DNA of 64,000 bases from Macrotis lagotis (GCF_037893015.1 NC_133658.1:253276518-253340517), one strand, 5' to 3'; positions 13,610-25,475 are shown, numbered from the stretch's first letter. The notes: generated by a model from the letters alone, not told the origin. A program made the numbers and translations.

Positions 13610-13757
13610 GGATGGGGATAGCTAGAAGGTGCGGTGAATAGAGCACCAGCTCTGGAGTCAGGATGACCTGAGTTCAAATCTAGCCTCAGATACATAATAT
13701 TTGCCTAGTCACTTAACCCCATTGCCTTAAATAAACAAAAAAAATTTTTATTAAAAA
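13610..13757 (+). mobile_element. tRNA-headed SINE
   Basis: Older copy (gatagctagaaggtgcggtg...) with an internal gap after tttgcctag. The 10-bp duplication aagaagaaat occurs at 13600-13609 and 13758-13767. It lies only 120 bases from the preceding SINE. Confidence 0.88.
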
Positions 13758-14386
13758 AAGAAGAAATTTCAGAATTTATAACAAGGAAAGAGAAGAAAGT
13801 TAACATTTTCACAGATGTGCCCTAGATTTTGAGAGAAGTTCAAAGTGTTCAGAAACAGGATATGAAAGACCCTGTCATCATCTAAATTCTATAGAAGAGG
13901 GCAACCCAGGAGGGATAGGAAGTTCTCAGAATGAATTTCTGAAGACACCAAGAGAAATGACTCCTTGATGAGAAAAAGAATTGTCAAAAGAGGCTGATAT
14001 TTGTACACAGAAAGCTCATCAACAAACTTAAATCTTTAAAAAAGACTTGTATAGAAGACACAAGTAAATATACAAGTAACAGAGGATGAACACAAAAGTG
14101 CATCTGTTCTTGTAATAATATCAGAATTGCTAAAACTTGTCATGAGTTGAATATAGCAAAGAAGACTAAGAATAAAAAGAGATTCTTTTAAATATATTGG
14201 GGAAGAGATCATCAAAGAAAGGTTAAGATGGTTGAGATGAGGATAAGCTCGATAAGAGAAAGCAGAGTTTCTATTCTAAATTCTAAATTTCCCTTCTTTA
14301 GATAATATGCCCAAGAAGATCATGCATAAGTTTAACAATGTTGAAGGATATTGATATTGTTGAGGATGCCTTCCTCCACAGGTTTA

Positions 14387-14553
14387 GGGTTTTGTTTTGT
14401 TTTTTTTTTAGGTTTTTGTAAGGCAAATGAGGTTAAGTGGCTTGCCCAAGGCCACACAGCTAGGTAATTATTAAGTGTCTGAGACTGGATTTGAACCCAG
14501 GTACTCCTGACTCCAAGGTTGGTGCTTTATCCACTACGCCACATAGCCACCCC
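14387..14553 (-). mobile_element. Young tRNA-headed SINE with 11-bp duplication
   Basis: Reverse-strand copy beginning with a T-rich tail and ending at ccacatagccacc. The 11-bp duplication ccacaggttta is at 14376-14386 and 14554-14564. Confidence 0.93.
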
Positions 14554-14564
14554 CCACAGGTTTA

Positions 14565-15395
14565 ATAGACTCCAGTTATATCATATATGAGAGTTTAATA
14601 CAAATAAATACAAACTATTTGTTTCAAGGTTTAAAACTAAGGCAGTTGAAATGGATGCAAGCCAGTTTTATAGTGAGAACAAGAGATAATCTAAAGGTCA
14701 GACACCCATGAGATTTTAAAGAGATCTTTCTAGAGGAAGGGAATCTGAAGATTTACAAGAAAAAAAAATGGCCAAGGAGTGGCACAGGATAAGAAGGTTT
14801 GGATAGGCTGTGATTTGTATTTTTAGAAAAAATAACCACATGGGCAAGGTGCTATTGGAACTTAGAAAGTCAGTATGTAAAAAAAAAATTAAAATTAAAT
14901 TTCTTTTTAAAAGTCAGTATGTGAGAACAAGGTATCAGATTATTAGAATTAAATTATAATAAGGAAGGAACCAAAGATCGTTTAGAGCAACCTATACCTA
15001 ATGAATGAGTCCTATCTACTTCATTTTTGACAAGTAATTTTGCAGTCTTTCCTTGATTGCAAAATATAGATTGTAGAATTTTTAGAGCTGGAAAGGCTTT
15101 CAAAGATCATGTAATCTAGTGTTTCACAAACTGTGTACTGGAGAGTATTGAGGTCTCACACAATGAAAACAAGGGGAAGGAGATAAAACATTTTGCCCCT
15201 TTAATCATTAAATATGAATTTACATATATATATCAAAATGCTTATTATGTATAACAATGTTTTGGTATGAAAAAATACCTTAATTTCTTCTATTTTATTA
15301 TATAATTTCACTAATTAGTCTTTCTCCTGGTAGGTACAATGGACTAACATTTAGAGATAACAGTGATTTGAAGGGAAAAGCATTGAACTAGGATA
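14565..15395. other. Intergenic sequence
   Basis: No gene or clear repeat. A short CR1/MIR-like terminus occurs near 15070-15125 (gtagaatttttagagctggaaagg). Confidence 0.4.
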
Positions 15396-15399
15396 AAGA

Positions 15400-15650
15400 A
15401 CAACCATGTTTGAGCCTCTGCCTCTGCCACTTTACTAAGCAGCTTGGGTCAAGAGTCAGAGAAACCAGTGTTCAAATCTGGCCTCAGGCATTTGTTAGCT
15501 ATGTGACCATCAGCAAGTTATTTAACCTCAAATTCCACAACTGTAAAAATGAGGATCATAAAGAGCACTTGTCTCCCAGGGTGGCTGTGAAAATAAAATG
15601 AGATAATATTTATAAAGTACTAATTAGTAAATACTTAATGATTGTTTGTT
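15400..15650 (+). mobile_element. MIR-type SINE relic
   Basis: Sense-strand order: caaatctggcctcaggca, gttagctatgtgacc, caagttatttaacctc, aaaatgaggatcat, then aaaatgagataatatttataaagt. A 63-codon open frame here is just SINE sequence. Confidence 0.7.
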
Positions 15651-15670
15651 CTTTACCCTTCCCTCTGTTA

Positions 15671-15907
15671 TTACTGTTGTTCAGTATTGTTCAACTCTTT
15701 GTAACCCCATTTGGGCTTCTTTTGGGCAAAGATACTGGAATCATTTGCCATTTCCTTTAACAGTACATTTAACAGATGAGGAAACTGAGGCAAACAGGGC
15801 TAAGTGACTTGTCCAAAGTCACACAGCTAGTAAATGCCTGAGGTTAGATTTGAACTCAGGAAACTGAGTTTGGGTGCTCTATGCACTATGGCATCACCTA
15901 GCTGCCC
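15671..15907 (-). mobile_element. Mar1-type SINE
   Basis: Reverse-strand copy. It begins with the tail complement (gttgttcagtattgttcaactctttgtaaccccatttggg), passes through cagatgaggaaactgaggcaaac, and ends at the head complement cacctagctgccc. The RTE/BovB-like tail distinguishes it from the short SINEs. Confidence 0.9.
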
Positions 15908-16785
15908 TACCATTCTCTGAACCTCAGTTTTTGTATAATAAAGATAGTTATGACTGTGCTACCCACCAGACAAGGAAAGTGATTTGCAAATAAGCCAGGG
16001 AGATAACTTCCCAAACCACATTAATTTAGGAAATGATTATTAATCTTAAGTTCCTTGTTTCATACATGAGGATAACTGAGATCAAGAGAAGTTATATGAC
16101 TTATCCATGAAAGCCAATTCTTATTCCCCAGAGGACATTTCAACAAAAGCTGCCAACAAAGCTTCATCTGTACTTAATACAAAGTATTTTTCTGTTGAGA
16201 AAAACAAAGATGCTCAAGCAAAACAATGAAGCATTTATGTTTGATTTAATGATATCAGAGAATTTCCTGGGAATAACAGCTATCCCTATCATGAATCTGC
16301 TGCAACTTTTGGTGGTCCTCCAAAGATAATTACAGAAATGTATTCAAATGTGAATTGGACAACAACATGTTTTACTCTATTCTTTAGAGAGAGTGAAAAC
16401 ATGCCTGCTTGAAAATGGTTCCTTCTGGTAGTAAGATGCTAAATCTTTCAAATCAGGTAAATATCTCAAGGACTAGCAATAGACAGAAGAGAGGAGGAGG
16501 TAAAGGCAATGATGACTTAAGGCAGTGATGAAAAATTCAAATTTGAATTTGGAGTGAGGGAACTAAACCATATATAAGCATCCCTATGGCCACATATTGA
16601 CTTAGAAAACTACAAAATTACAATATCTACATTTTATTGTATTCTTATTTATTTTGTTAAATATTTCCAAATTACATTTTAATCTGGTCTGAATTGTACT
16701 CAGGAGTGCTATAGGCCTTGTGTTTATTACTTTTAGCTTAAGACATCTTCTGCCCTGGGACCATCAGGCACAAAAATCTCTATTC
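15908..16785. other. Intergenic sequence
   Basis: Non-coding, AT-rich. No gene or RNA gene seen. Confidence 0.4.
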
Positions 16786-16842
<57 letters not shown>

Positions 16843-16929
16843 CCTCTCCTTCTTCCTCTCCCTCTCCCTCTCCCTCTCTTTCTTTCTCACTCTGTCTTTG
16901 TCTGTCTGTCTCTGTCTGTCACACACACA

Positions 16930-16981
<52 letters not shown>
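16786..16981. repeat. Compound (TC)n / (CA)n microsatellite
   Basis: About 25 TC units, then CCCTCT and TCTG-type variants, then roughly 28 CA units (16921-16981). One long polypyrimidine tract abuts a potential Z-DNA tract. Apparent open frames across it on both strands are artefacts of the repeat. Confidence 0.97.
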
Positions 16982-16985
<4 letters not shown>

Positions 16986-17479
16986 TTGATTGTACTTACT
17001 GGAAGGACCAGCATGTCCTCCTTATTTGTAGAAAGTTACAAAAGTTACTCATCAGTGAACACTGAAATGGAGTATTGCTGCCTTCTTTTACCTATATCTT
17101 CATATTAAGTTTTATCTCTAAATAACATTATAGAGGCTCCAAGGCCCCCTTCTAGACCTGTATGTAAACTTTTAGTAATTGGTCAAACTTTCTCTGTTGC
17201 AAGGTAGGTGGACGCAAGCTCCAGATTTAAAACAGAAGAGGTCTGTCATCCTAGTTCCCACAATTCTGCCTGAAAGTCTCTTTTGCTCATAAAAGAGCAA
17301 AATTCTCTACTTAGAAGAGACCCAGGCTAACTAATTCCATTCTGCATTTAACTGAGGAGAAGATGATGGGAATTAGACTATGTAAGAAGCCCTTATTTCT
17401 TTCCACATTTATTAAGTGCCTTCTATATGCCAGACATTGTTCTAGTGCCAGGAATACCAATACAGAGAATGGAATGCCA

Positions 17480-20330
17480 GTTTTGATGATTACTATTTTA
17501 AAATATAATTTAAGATCTGAAAATGCCATTTCTCCTTCATTCTTACTGCTTTTCATTATTTCCCTTGATATTCTAGTTTTTTTGGTTTTTCTAAATAAAT
17601 TTAATTATTATTTTATCAAACTCTGTAAAGTATTCCCTTAGTAGTATTATTGGTATAGCATTAAAAGTGTATATTAATTTTGCTAGTATTATCATTTTTA
17701 TAATATTGGCATAACATGACCTTAAGCACTTAATATTCCTCTAACTACTTAAGTTGTTTTTATTTCTTTAATGAGGACTTTGTAATTTAATCTACACAAG
17801 AATTTTCTGTGTTTTGGGAAGTTGTTCCCCAGATATTTAATGCATTTTGTAGTTGTTTGTAGTGAAATTTCCCTTTCTTTTTTTCTTATGTTTATTATTT
17901 TCTAGAAATGCTTTTGATTTTTAAGGGTTTGTTTTGTAGCCTGAGGTTTTGCTGAAGCTATTGTCTCAATATCTTTGCTGATTCTGGGGATTTTCCAAGC
18001 AAACCTTTATATCATCTGAAAAAAAAAGGATAGATGAATTCTTCTTTACCTATCTTTATTCCTTTAATTTCTTTCTTTTGTCTAATTCTTTCAGAATTCA
18101 TTTTCAGAATTTCCAGAAAAATATGCTTCACTCATTTATTTATTTGGAAAAGGTTGCACTATGTCCTCATTGCATATTTATTTGGGGTTTTAGAAAATTG
18201 TTCCTTATGGTCTCAAAAAAAAGTCTCTCTATGCGTATGCTTTTTAGGATTTTTTAGTACAAAGGTGTTGCACTTTGTCAAAGGTCTTTTCTGCAGTATT
18301 GAGATGATCACATCATTTTGGATGGTTAATGAATGATTTCTTGGATAAATCACTTCAATTTGATAGTATTTTGTTTAAAATTTTTGATAATATTAAACTA
18401 AAATTGTCTTTCTGTGCTTCCCCTCCCCCCCATTAGGCACTAAAACTACATTTGTCTCATAAAAGAATTCTGCTAAGTTTCTTTCTTTCTTGATTTGTGA
18501 GAATACTTTGTGAAGTACTCTGTTCTTTAAAAGTTCGAAAATTCTCTTGTGAATTCATCAGTCCCAGAAGTTCCTCCCTGTCCCCTTTGGTAGTTCTTTT
18601 AAAATTAGATCTATTTCTTTTTCTGAGATTGAATTATTTAAGATCTCTATTCAGTCTTCTGATACTTTTGAAGATATTCCTCTTTTTTTTAATTTTGCTA
18701 TGTAATGTTCTGTATATTCTTCTGCTTTTACTGTGCTTTTTATCTTGTACATTTATTATTTTATTGATGTGCTTTTTCTGCTCTCTTCTTTTTAGTCAGA
18801 TTGGATAAGGGTTGTATTTGAAGATTTTTCACTAATGGCTTGCAGAACTTGTTCTTTCTGAATTGAATTGTTAAATTTAACCACCATGAGTTTTGGAGTT
18901 TTCAGTCCTGGGTTGATTTGTTGGTGGGGTTTTTTTTCTGGAAGCAAATGGCAAATTTTTTCAATTGGAATTTTATTTCCTATGTTTAAAAGTTCTGAAT
19001 AGTTTACTTCTATTATTTCCTTCATTATGTATGGTGTTATTTTTTTAATCATGTGATTCTGGGAAACTTTCTGGGAAATCCTTGGGCTGTCTCTATGCCT
19101 CCTGCTTTTGAGATCTATATGTTTTGCTTGCAAAGTAAACATATTTTCTCTCAATGCTATTGGGTTTTGTTTCTTTTCTAGGTTGTCCTTCTCATCTGTC
19201 AATTTGCATTCCCAATCTCTGGTTTTCTGTTTTGTATCTTTAGTGAAGCTTGCCATTGCAGATACAAGTTTTTTCTATTCTGCTCATTATTTTTGCTGTG
19301 CAGGAGAAAAATTTGCCAGCTCTCATAATTCTCCTTTCTCTTTTAAGTCACTCAGGAATATATATATTGTATTCCACATTCTCCTCATCATTTTCTTTTA
19401 TTTTTCAGTATTTATTCATAAATGCATGAATTCATTTATTAGATCTAAAGACCATATTTACTTCTTTGTTACTGTTTTTTCTTGTTGATTTATCTTTTTA
19501 TGTTCAAGGTTCTGACATTTTTTCTTCCTGAAATATTTGGTTCTTTCAGTCTTCTTTTCACCTTTATTTTTCTTATCACTTGCTTTATGATTCCTTCTGC
19601 TCTGATTGTGGTTTCCTTAGAGGCTAGATCTCAGTGTCTCAGCTTCCTCCTACAATGGCAGTTAATTCATAGTTCACCCCCAGATCACAGTCCCAACTGA
19701 CTTTTGGGTGGTCAGATCTGACCCTAGGTGAATACTATACTTTTTCCCTCAGGTTTGGTAGAATGCTGCACAGTTCCCCACAAATAAAATGTCCTGTGCT
19801 GGCAATCTGTTCCACTCTTCTTCTCTTAGGTTCTCTGGCAGGCACCAGCAGTTTGGAGCTTATGTTCCTTGGCACCAGCAGTTCAGAGTTTTGCAATGCT
19901 GTGCTTCCAGGTTCCAGACCCTGACAGGTCTTTGTTTCTGAAGGACCTGGCTATCAAGGTCCAAGCAAACTTCTGCAACCTGGAGCCAAGGTCTCTCTGG
20001 ACCTGGAAAGAGGGAAGTAGGAATGGGAAGCAGGAGTTAGTTTTGATTAAGTCTGTATCTCATCACTGCTCTGATAGTATAGCCTCTCTGTTGAGTGGGA
20101 GTAATGGGGGAGGTAGGGGAGGGGAGTTGAATGAGCTCAGAGTCAGTGATTATCAGTTATAAGATTTGAATTTTTTTTCCAATCTTCTTTTTAATTCTGC
20201 ATGTCCTTGATCATGGAAACCACTATTGTTGCCTTATCTTTGGTTCATAGAAATAGAAATCTGTTCAGAAGATGTTTGAAAGGTCATAGAGATCCAAGAA
20301 AGTGTCTAGTCCACCATTTTGTTCCTTGCA
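17480..20330 (-). mobile_element. L1 LINE, reverse strand, internally deleted
   Basis: Read on the minus strand. A GC-richer 5' region starts near 20325 (ggaacaaaatggtggactag, like an L1 5' terminus). It is followed by an ORF1-like relic and then ORF2 pieces: the pre-RT block with a G-T-D-x-F-T motif near 18560, a D-x-x-K-x-x-D-K-V-Q-H-like block near 18270-18310, an F-x-S-D-D-I block near 18015 and an S-D-L-K-L-Y block near 17500. The endonuclease region is missing. The element stops inside ORF2, so it is truncated at the 3' side, unusual for L1. Inactive. Confidence 0.8.
18792..19256 (-). pseudogene. L1 ORF1-like relic
   Basis: A 154-codon open stretch on the minus strand. The first half is rich in K, E and L as in the L1 ORF1 coiled coil. 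The second half (H-L-L-P-E-K-K-P-H...K-L-M-V-V-K-F-N-N-S-I-Q-K-E-Q-V-L-Q-A-I-S) resembles the ORF1 RNA-recognition part, where P-x-P-I-I-V-K-F-x-x-x-x-x-K-E-x-I-L-Q-A is typical. It lacks the full C-terminal domain. The frame is probably open by chance rather than selection. Confidence 0.65.
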
Positions 20331-20394
20331 TGACCAGAACTTCCTTCTGATACATTATTATAGAAAACTCAAATGCAAATATAATAAAAAGCAT

Positions 20395-20605
20395 TTAGCT
20401 TTTATATAGCATTTTAAGGTGTACGAAGCATTTACAAATTCTAATTTTATTTTCCCAACAGCACTGTAAGGTATGTGTCAATACCATTTTGCCTACAAGA
20501 TAAAGACAGTGGTTTAGTGATTTGCCCAGGGTCAAACAGTAACTGGGGTTGAATTTGAACTCAGGGTCTGACTCTAGGTCCAGCACTCTATCCATAGTTC
20601 CACCT
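20395..20605 (-). mobile_element. MIR-type SINE
   Basis: Reverse-strand MIR: agcatttacaaattctaatttt, cagcactgtaaggta, gtgatttgcccagggtcaaacagtaac, tgaatttgaactcagg, ctctaggtccagcactctatcc. Confidence 0.75.
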
Positions 20606-20744
20606 TGGAAGAATACTGGATTTAGAAACAAGTGCTCCATGTATGAGGCTTAGTTCAAGCTCTTAATTGCTTTGAAATGTTGAACAAGTCACTTCTATTT
20701 AAATTTCCATTTCTGTCCTATAAAATGGGAGTATTATTAATAAT

Positions 20745-20985
20745 ACTTGCACTTTTTTACTTTACAAATGTTATCTCATTTTTATACTTACAACAACTCC
20801 AGGAAGTGGTTGATCTAATTATCCCATTTTATAAATAATGAATATGAGGCAAAGGGGGGGCTATAGGACTAACCCAGGGTCCAGAGCCACTAAGATCTGA
20901 GGTAAAATTGTAAAGTCAGGTTTTACTGACTCCAAGTCCTACCTGACTCTAGCACTTTATCCATTGTACTACTGTCAATAGACAT
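20745..20985 (-). mobile_element. MIR-type SINE
   Basis: Second reverse-strand MIR immediately beyond the first: acaaatgttatctcattttt, attatcccattttataaat, gaccctgaatt-like core, ctgactctagcactttatcc. Diverged. Confidence 0.65.
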
Positions 20986-21162
20986 GCCATAGTGAATATT
21001 TTATATGACCAAATTTATAGTTATTACAAGAATATATGATAATATACAGAAGTATATGATTGCACATGAATAACTTTGCAAAGTGCCTTCATAAATGCAA
21101 TATTTATTGAAACTGTAAAATATCTCACTGATAATTGTTTTATAGTAATTGACACCAATTAT

Positions 21163-21210
21163 ATATATATATATATGTATATATGTATATATACACACAC
21201 ACACACACAT
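21163..21210. repeat. (TA)n / (CA)n simple repeat
   Basis: Alternating TATA/TGTATA units followed by about nine CA units. Confidence 0.9.
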
Positions 21211-21235
21211 CCATACATCCATACATTAATATATC

Positions 21236-23049
21236 AATGCTGATGTCGGTGATCAGATGTCTCAGGTTAAAGTCAATCCCTCTCTAGCCAACTTCCAATT
21301 GAAGAAAAGCAAGGCAAAGGACCTGATTGAAATTTACAAGGCCAGGGTTCATTGCCCATATAAAAGCAAACTGAAATTTTCCAGTTTATATGGCAAGTGG
21401 AGGTAATTCCCCAGGATTTTAAGTCTGTCTTCATTCTCCATTGCTATAAAGGAAAAAGGAAATGGATTATCCTGTGACTATCACAGGAGTGTTTCTCTCT
21501 TAGTCATTGCCAGCTAGATTCTTGCCAGAGTCCCCCTTAATAGGCTGATCCTTCACCTGGAACATGATCATCTACCTAAGAGCCAGTGTGGCTTGGAAAT
21601 AAATGGTCAAGGAATGATCAATATGATGTTTGTTGCCTGATAATTCCAGGAGAAATGTCAGGAACAGAACGGAGGTCAGATTAATGTTTATTGAGCTGAA
21701 CAAGGCCTTTGATACTCTTAGTCATGAGGGCTTGAGAAGGCTTGTAGAAGATCATGGCAAAATTCGGTGACACAAAGAAGTTCATCAATATTGTACTCCA
21801 GTTCCACAATGACATACTTGCACAGGGTTTGGGACAATAGACAATGCTCTCTCTCTTTTCTAGTCAGCAATAGAGTGAAACCAAGACTGGATACTCACTC
21901 CTGTGCTTTTCAGCATGATATTTTCAACAATGTTGTTGGATGTCTTCAATGAGGACAAAAATGGAATCAAGATGATCTGCCATCCCTACAATAAATTATT
22001 TATCTTGAAAAGGCTAAAAGCCAAGAATAAAGTGGAGGGAGAGTTGATGCATGACTTTTTGTTTGCAGATGATCATGCACTTAATGCTGCCTCTGAGGCT
22101 TAGAAGCAACAGGGTATGGATCAGTTCTCTGCTACTTGTACTAAGTTTGGCCTATCAGTAAAACACAGGTTCTCCACCAGCCAGAAGCCCAATATTCATA
22201 CATGGAAACTTGGGTTATAGCAATTGTAGATATATTGAATTCTGTGGATAAGTTCACTTATTTTGGCAGTATACTTTCCAAGGATGAACACATAGGTGAT
22301 GAGGTAATATTCACATTGCCAGAACTAGCTCAGTATTTGGGAAGCTCTGAAGAAAAGTGTGGGAGAGAAAAGAAATTAGAATACCTACCAAATTGAAGGT
22401 CTAAAGAGCTATTATACTAACCTCATTGTTGTATGCCTATGAAACCTAGACTATATACCAGCACCATGCCAAGAAACTGAATTGCTTCCATTTTAATTAT
22501 CTTAAGAAGATTCTGATGATTACCTGGCAAGATAAGGTACCAAACACTGAGGTCTTTTCTTGAGCTGAACTGCCAAGCATTCAAACTCTACTGCAAAGAG
22601 CACAGTTCTCATGAACTAGCCATAGCAGTTTGTTCAGATACAAACATGCATTTGCCTAAAAACAATTTTATAGAAAACTCACATAATGCAAGAATTCACA
22701 TGGAAGTTAGAAGAAGTGATACAATGATACTCTGATGGTCTCTCCAAAGAATTCTGGAATTGATTGCATGACATGGGAGACATTAGCACATAACCATCCA
22801 ACATGACATACCCTCAATTAAGAAAGCACTGTACTCTATAAGCAAAACAGGAATTGCACTAGCTCAAAGGAAATGTGAGATACACAAATTTAGAGACATC
22901 TCTAAATGTTCATAAGGACTCCTTGTGCCCAAACTGTGATAGAGTCTTTCAAGTTCATATTAGTCTGATCAGCTATATTTGGACGCACTGTACCTTGACT
23001 CTAATATAGTGATTTCATTTGGTCCTCTAGAGAATGAAGGACAACACAA
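21236..23049 (+). mobile_element. Decayed non-LTR retrotransposon, R4/Dong-like
   Basis: Collinear relics of one reverse transcriptase with many stops. Visible blocks are an F-A-D-D-H-A-L motif at about 22055-22085 (catalytic Y/F-A-D-D), D-K-F-T-Y-F-G-S near 22245, a C-x-T-W-like block near 22435 (Y-A-Y-E-T), R/W-Q-D-K near 22530 and, at the end, a degenerate C-x-x-C zinc-finger block (about 22925-22985). The 3' terminus reads gagaatgaaggacaacac. This order, with a terminal C2H2 finger, fits the R4/Dong-type LINEs of vertebrates rather than L1, L2 or BovB. The clade name is from memory; a non-LTR reverse transcriptase is secure. Confidence 0.65.
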
Positions 23050-23231
23050 TTATATATAAATTTGTATAGACCTATGATTTTATTGCTATAGGGAGCTCAT
23101 ATTATGAGAAAATCCCTCCAGCAATTTATTTATCACTTGTGTTAGGTTTGCCTGGGGACTCCGAGAAGTTAAGAAATTGTTCAGAGTCACATAATCAGTG
23201 GGTGTCAGAGGGAGTATTTGAAACATACCTT

Positions 23232-23232
<1 letters not shown>

Positions 23233-23278
<46 letters not shown>
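23233..23278. repeat. (TA)n microsatellite
   Basis: About 23 pure TA units, directly after a MIR-like block (ttcagagtcacataatcagtggg). It can extrude a cruciform. Confidence 0.97.
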
Positions 23279-23281
<3 letters not shown>

Positions 23282-23559
23282 TCAAAATAACCCTGAGCAT
23301 TATTAAAGGGTAGGAAAAAACCAAACCCTTTGTGAAAACTAGAATTGAACTTCAAGTAAAACTGTTTACTAATCTATGAAAAGCATTTGATATCTTTTAG
23401 GGGAGGCAATGACAGCAGACACTGATGAACTGCCAGTCATCTATAATTGTTTAGGGTCTGAACATGGGGTTTTATATTCTATATCCAATGCTCTTTCACT
23501 ACCCTATGCTGCCTTTTAAATTTTACTTATTGGAGTATCTTTTGCAAAAATAATGGGAA

Positions 23560-23703
23560 AGGGCAGCTAGGTGGCGCAGTGCATAGAGCACCAGCCCTGG
23601 AGTCAGGAGCACATGAGTTCAAATACGGCCTCAGACAATAATTTCCTAGCTGTGTGGTCTTGAGCAAGCCACTTAACCCCATTTGCCTTGCAAAAAAAAA
23701 GAG
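23560..23703 (+). mobile_element. tRNA-headed SINE with 13-bp duplication
   Basis: Near-consensus head (gggcagctaggtggcgcagtg) and tail (ccatttgccttgcaaaaaaaaa). The duplication aaaataatgggaa is at 23547-23559 and 23704-23716. Confidence 0.95.
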
Positions 23704-23716
23704 AAAATAATGGGAA

Positions 23717-24990
23717 GAAGAGTGAATTTGAGGTCAGAAGATCTGTACTCCTTCCTATCTGTGTTGTAAGAATCTCTTGGAAAAGTAACATATCTCTCTA
23801 GACCTCATTCCCCTCATTTGTCAAAAAGGGGGGGGGATTGTTTTAAATGATCTCTTAAGGTATCTTCCAGATCTAAATGTTATGATATAAAGAAGCATCT
23901 CTTTCTTTTCTCCTCTGCAAAAATGAAATTATTCATTCTTTCTAGGCAAGACCTTGATCAAGGAATTTCTCTGATTCTCAGTTTTCTTACCTGAGAAGTA
24001 ATGATAAGAATACTTATTCCTCTCAGCCAACATAAAATCACATATGTCAATGGTGGAAAAAAAATGAACAGAGAGAGAAGCATGACTATATGTTCAGAGA
24101 TCTGGAAATAAAGTAATTAAAAAAGAGTTTAATTTGGAGTTTGTTTTGGATATTTTCAGGGTTCAGCAACTCTTCCTTGGATGTGTTTTTGGAATCTAAT
24201 TCAGTCTATTCTCAAACATGTATAAGCTTACCTATAGCACTAGAAGGCTACTACTGTAATAGTAGTTAAAACACAGGCATATCTTCGAAAGTATATTATG
24301 GGTCTCCAAAGATATGCATTTTTGAAAATGAAACTCTATGGTGTCAATACTAGGAAAAGATCTATAGTAAACACTGACCCTAGCATTTTCAAAACAGTGG
24401 TTTTTATCAAGTAATAGCAAATGGTCTTCAACAGAATTCACCGTGTAAAACCCCTATGCAAACTTTGACAAGATGGTTAAGTCAGTGCGGTGAACTAACC
24501 TTTTTTGTGGTATAAATGTGGCAAACAAATGCTATCTTTTTCTTCCTCCTCTTCCTCTCTGCCCTCCCCAACCCCCCCAATCATTTTGATATGTCACACA
24601 TTAGGTTCCCTTTTCTGTCTTCCTCTTCTTAAGGCCTCATTTCTGGAGAACTTCTTGGTTTCACTGCACTATCAGTTTTTATGAGAAATATTTATAACCT
24701 GCAGCAAGTTACAGCTGGCACCTCAACTGCTCAAATCTATCAACTTTCAGCAAAAGATTCTTTATATTAGTGATGCCAGGAGGTTCTTGTCTAGTCATAG
24801 ATGTTCTGACATCGTACTGCTACTTGCTACTATTGCTCCCAATCCTATACAAAACAACTTAAAAGTCTTAGTGCTGTTTTAAGTTTTTAAGAACTTAATA
24901 ATAAAAGTTTAAGCTTCTAATATCTTGGAAGTTGTACTAAGGCTGTTGATTAGCACTGTATAAGGAGAACAAGCATATAGATAGACCTTT
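23717..24990. other. Intergenic sequence
   Basis: No gene seen. A MIR-like 3' part occurs near 23720-23885 on + (gaagatctgtactcc...cttccagatctaaatgttatgat). The rest is unassigned. Confidence 0.4.
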
Positions 24991-24994
24991 GGTC

Positions 24995-25250
24995 GAGCCT
25001 TTTATTTGAACCTCATAACAATCCTATAAACTCATTGTTTATGAAATAGGGATAATAGTTCCTATAATATCTCGTATGAGGACAGATATTATAGGACCTA
25101 TTATCCCTATTTCAAAAACAATGAGTCTATGGGTCACAGAAATTAAATGACTTGCCCTTTGGTTATATAACCAGTAAGTTTCAGAGGTAGGTTTTGAATC
25201 TAGGCCTTTTTGACTACAAGTCCAACTCTTTATTCACTATATCATCCTGT
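24995..25250 (-). mobile_element. MIR-type SINE containing a 43-bp hairpin
   Basis: Reverse-strand MIR (cctcataacaatcctat ... gggtcacagaaattaaatgacttgccc ... ttgactacaagtccaactctttattcac). Part of its core is present twice in opposite orientation; see the hairpin entry. Confidence 0.75.
25030..25126. repeat. Inverted repeat, 43-bp arms, 11-base loop
   Basis: Left arm 25030-25072 and right arm 25084-25126 are reverse complements at 41 of 43 positions; the loop is cgtatgaggac. The right arm fits the normal MIR core, so the left arm is the added inverted copy. Confidence 0.95.
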
Positions 25251-25264
25251 GTCTCATTACTATG

Positions 25265-25475
25265 ATTATATTAGGAGACAGTTGATAGAGCCCTGAATTC
25301 AAATGTTTCCTGAGAAACTTACTAGCTGTGTGATCCCTGGCAAGTCTCATCTTCTATATGCCTCAGTTTCCTTATCCAGGAAATAATAATAATAATAATA
25401 ATAATGGAGATATTATCCTTATGTCTCAGGGTTATTGAGGATCAAGTAAATTGACATCAATATTATCATCATCAC
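25265..25475 (+). mobile_element. MIR-type SINE with internal (AAT)n
   Basis: Sense-strand MIR (aattcaaatgtttcctgagaaac, ctagctgtgtgatccctggcaag, tgcctcagtttccttatcc) interrupted by eight AAT units at about 25382-25405. Confidence 0.75.

Noticed and set aside
16720..16989. Open frames on both strands across the TC/CA tract
   Set aside because: Pure microsatellite translation (S-L-S-L and R-E-R-E repeats).
18497..18808. 103-codon L/F-rich open frame resembling a membrane protein
   Set aside because: It is the complement of A-rich L1 ORF2; hydrophobicity comes from T-rich codons.
21903..22103. Open frame containing an F-A-D-D-like motif considered as a host gene
   Set aside because: Part of the decayed R4-like LINE, with stops before and after and no intron structure.
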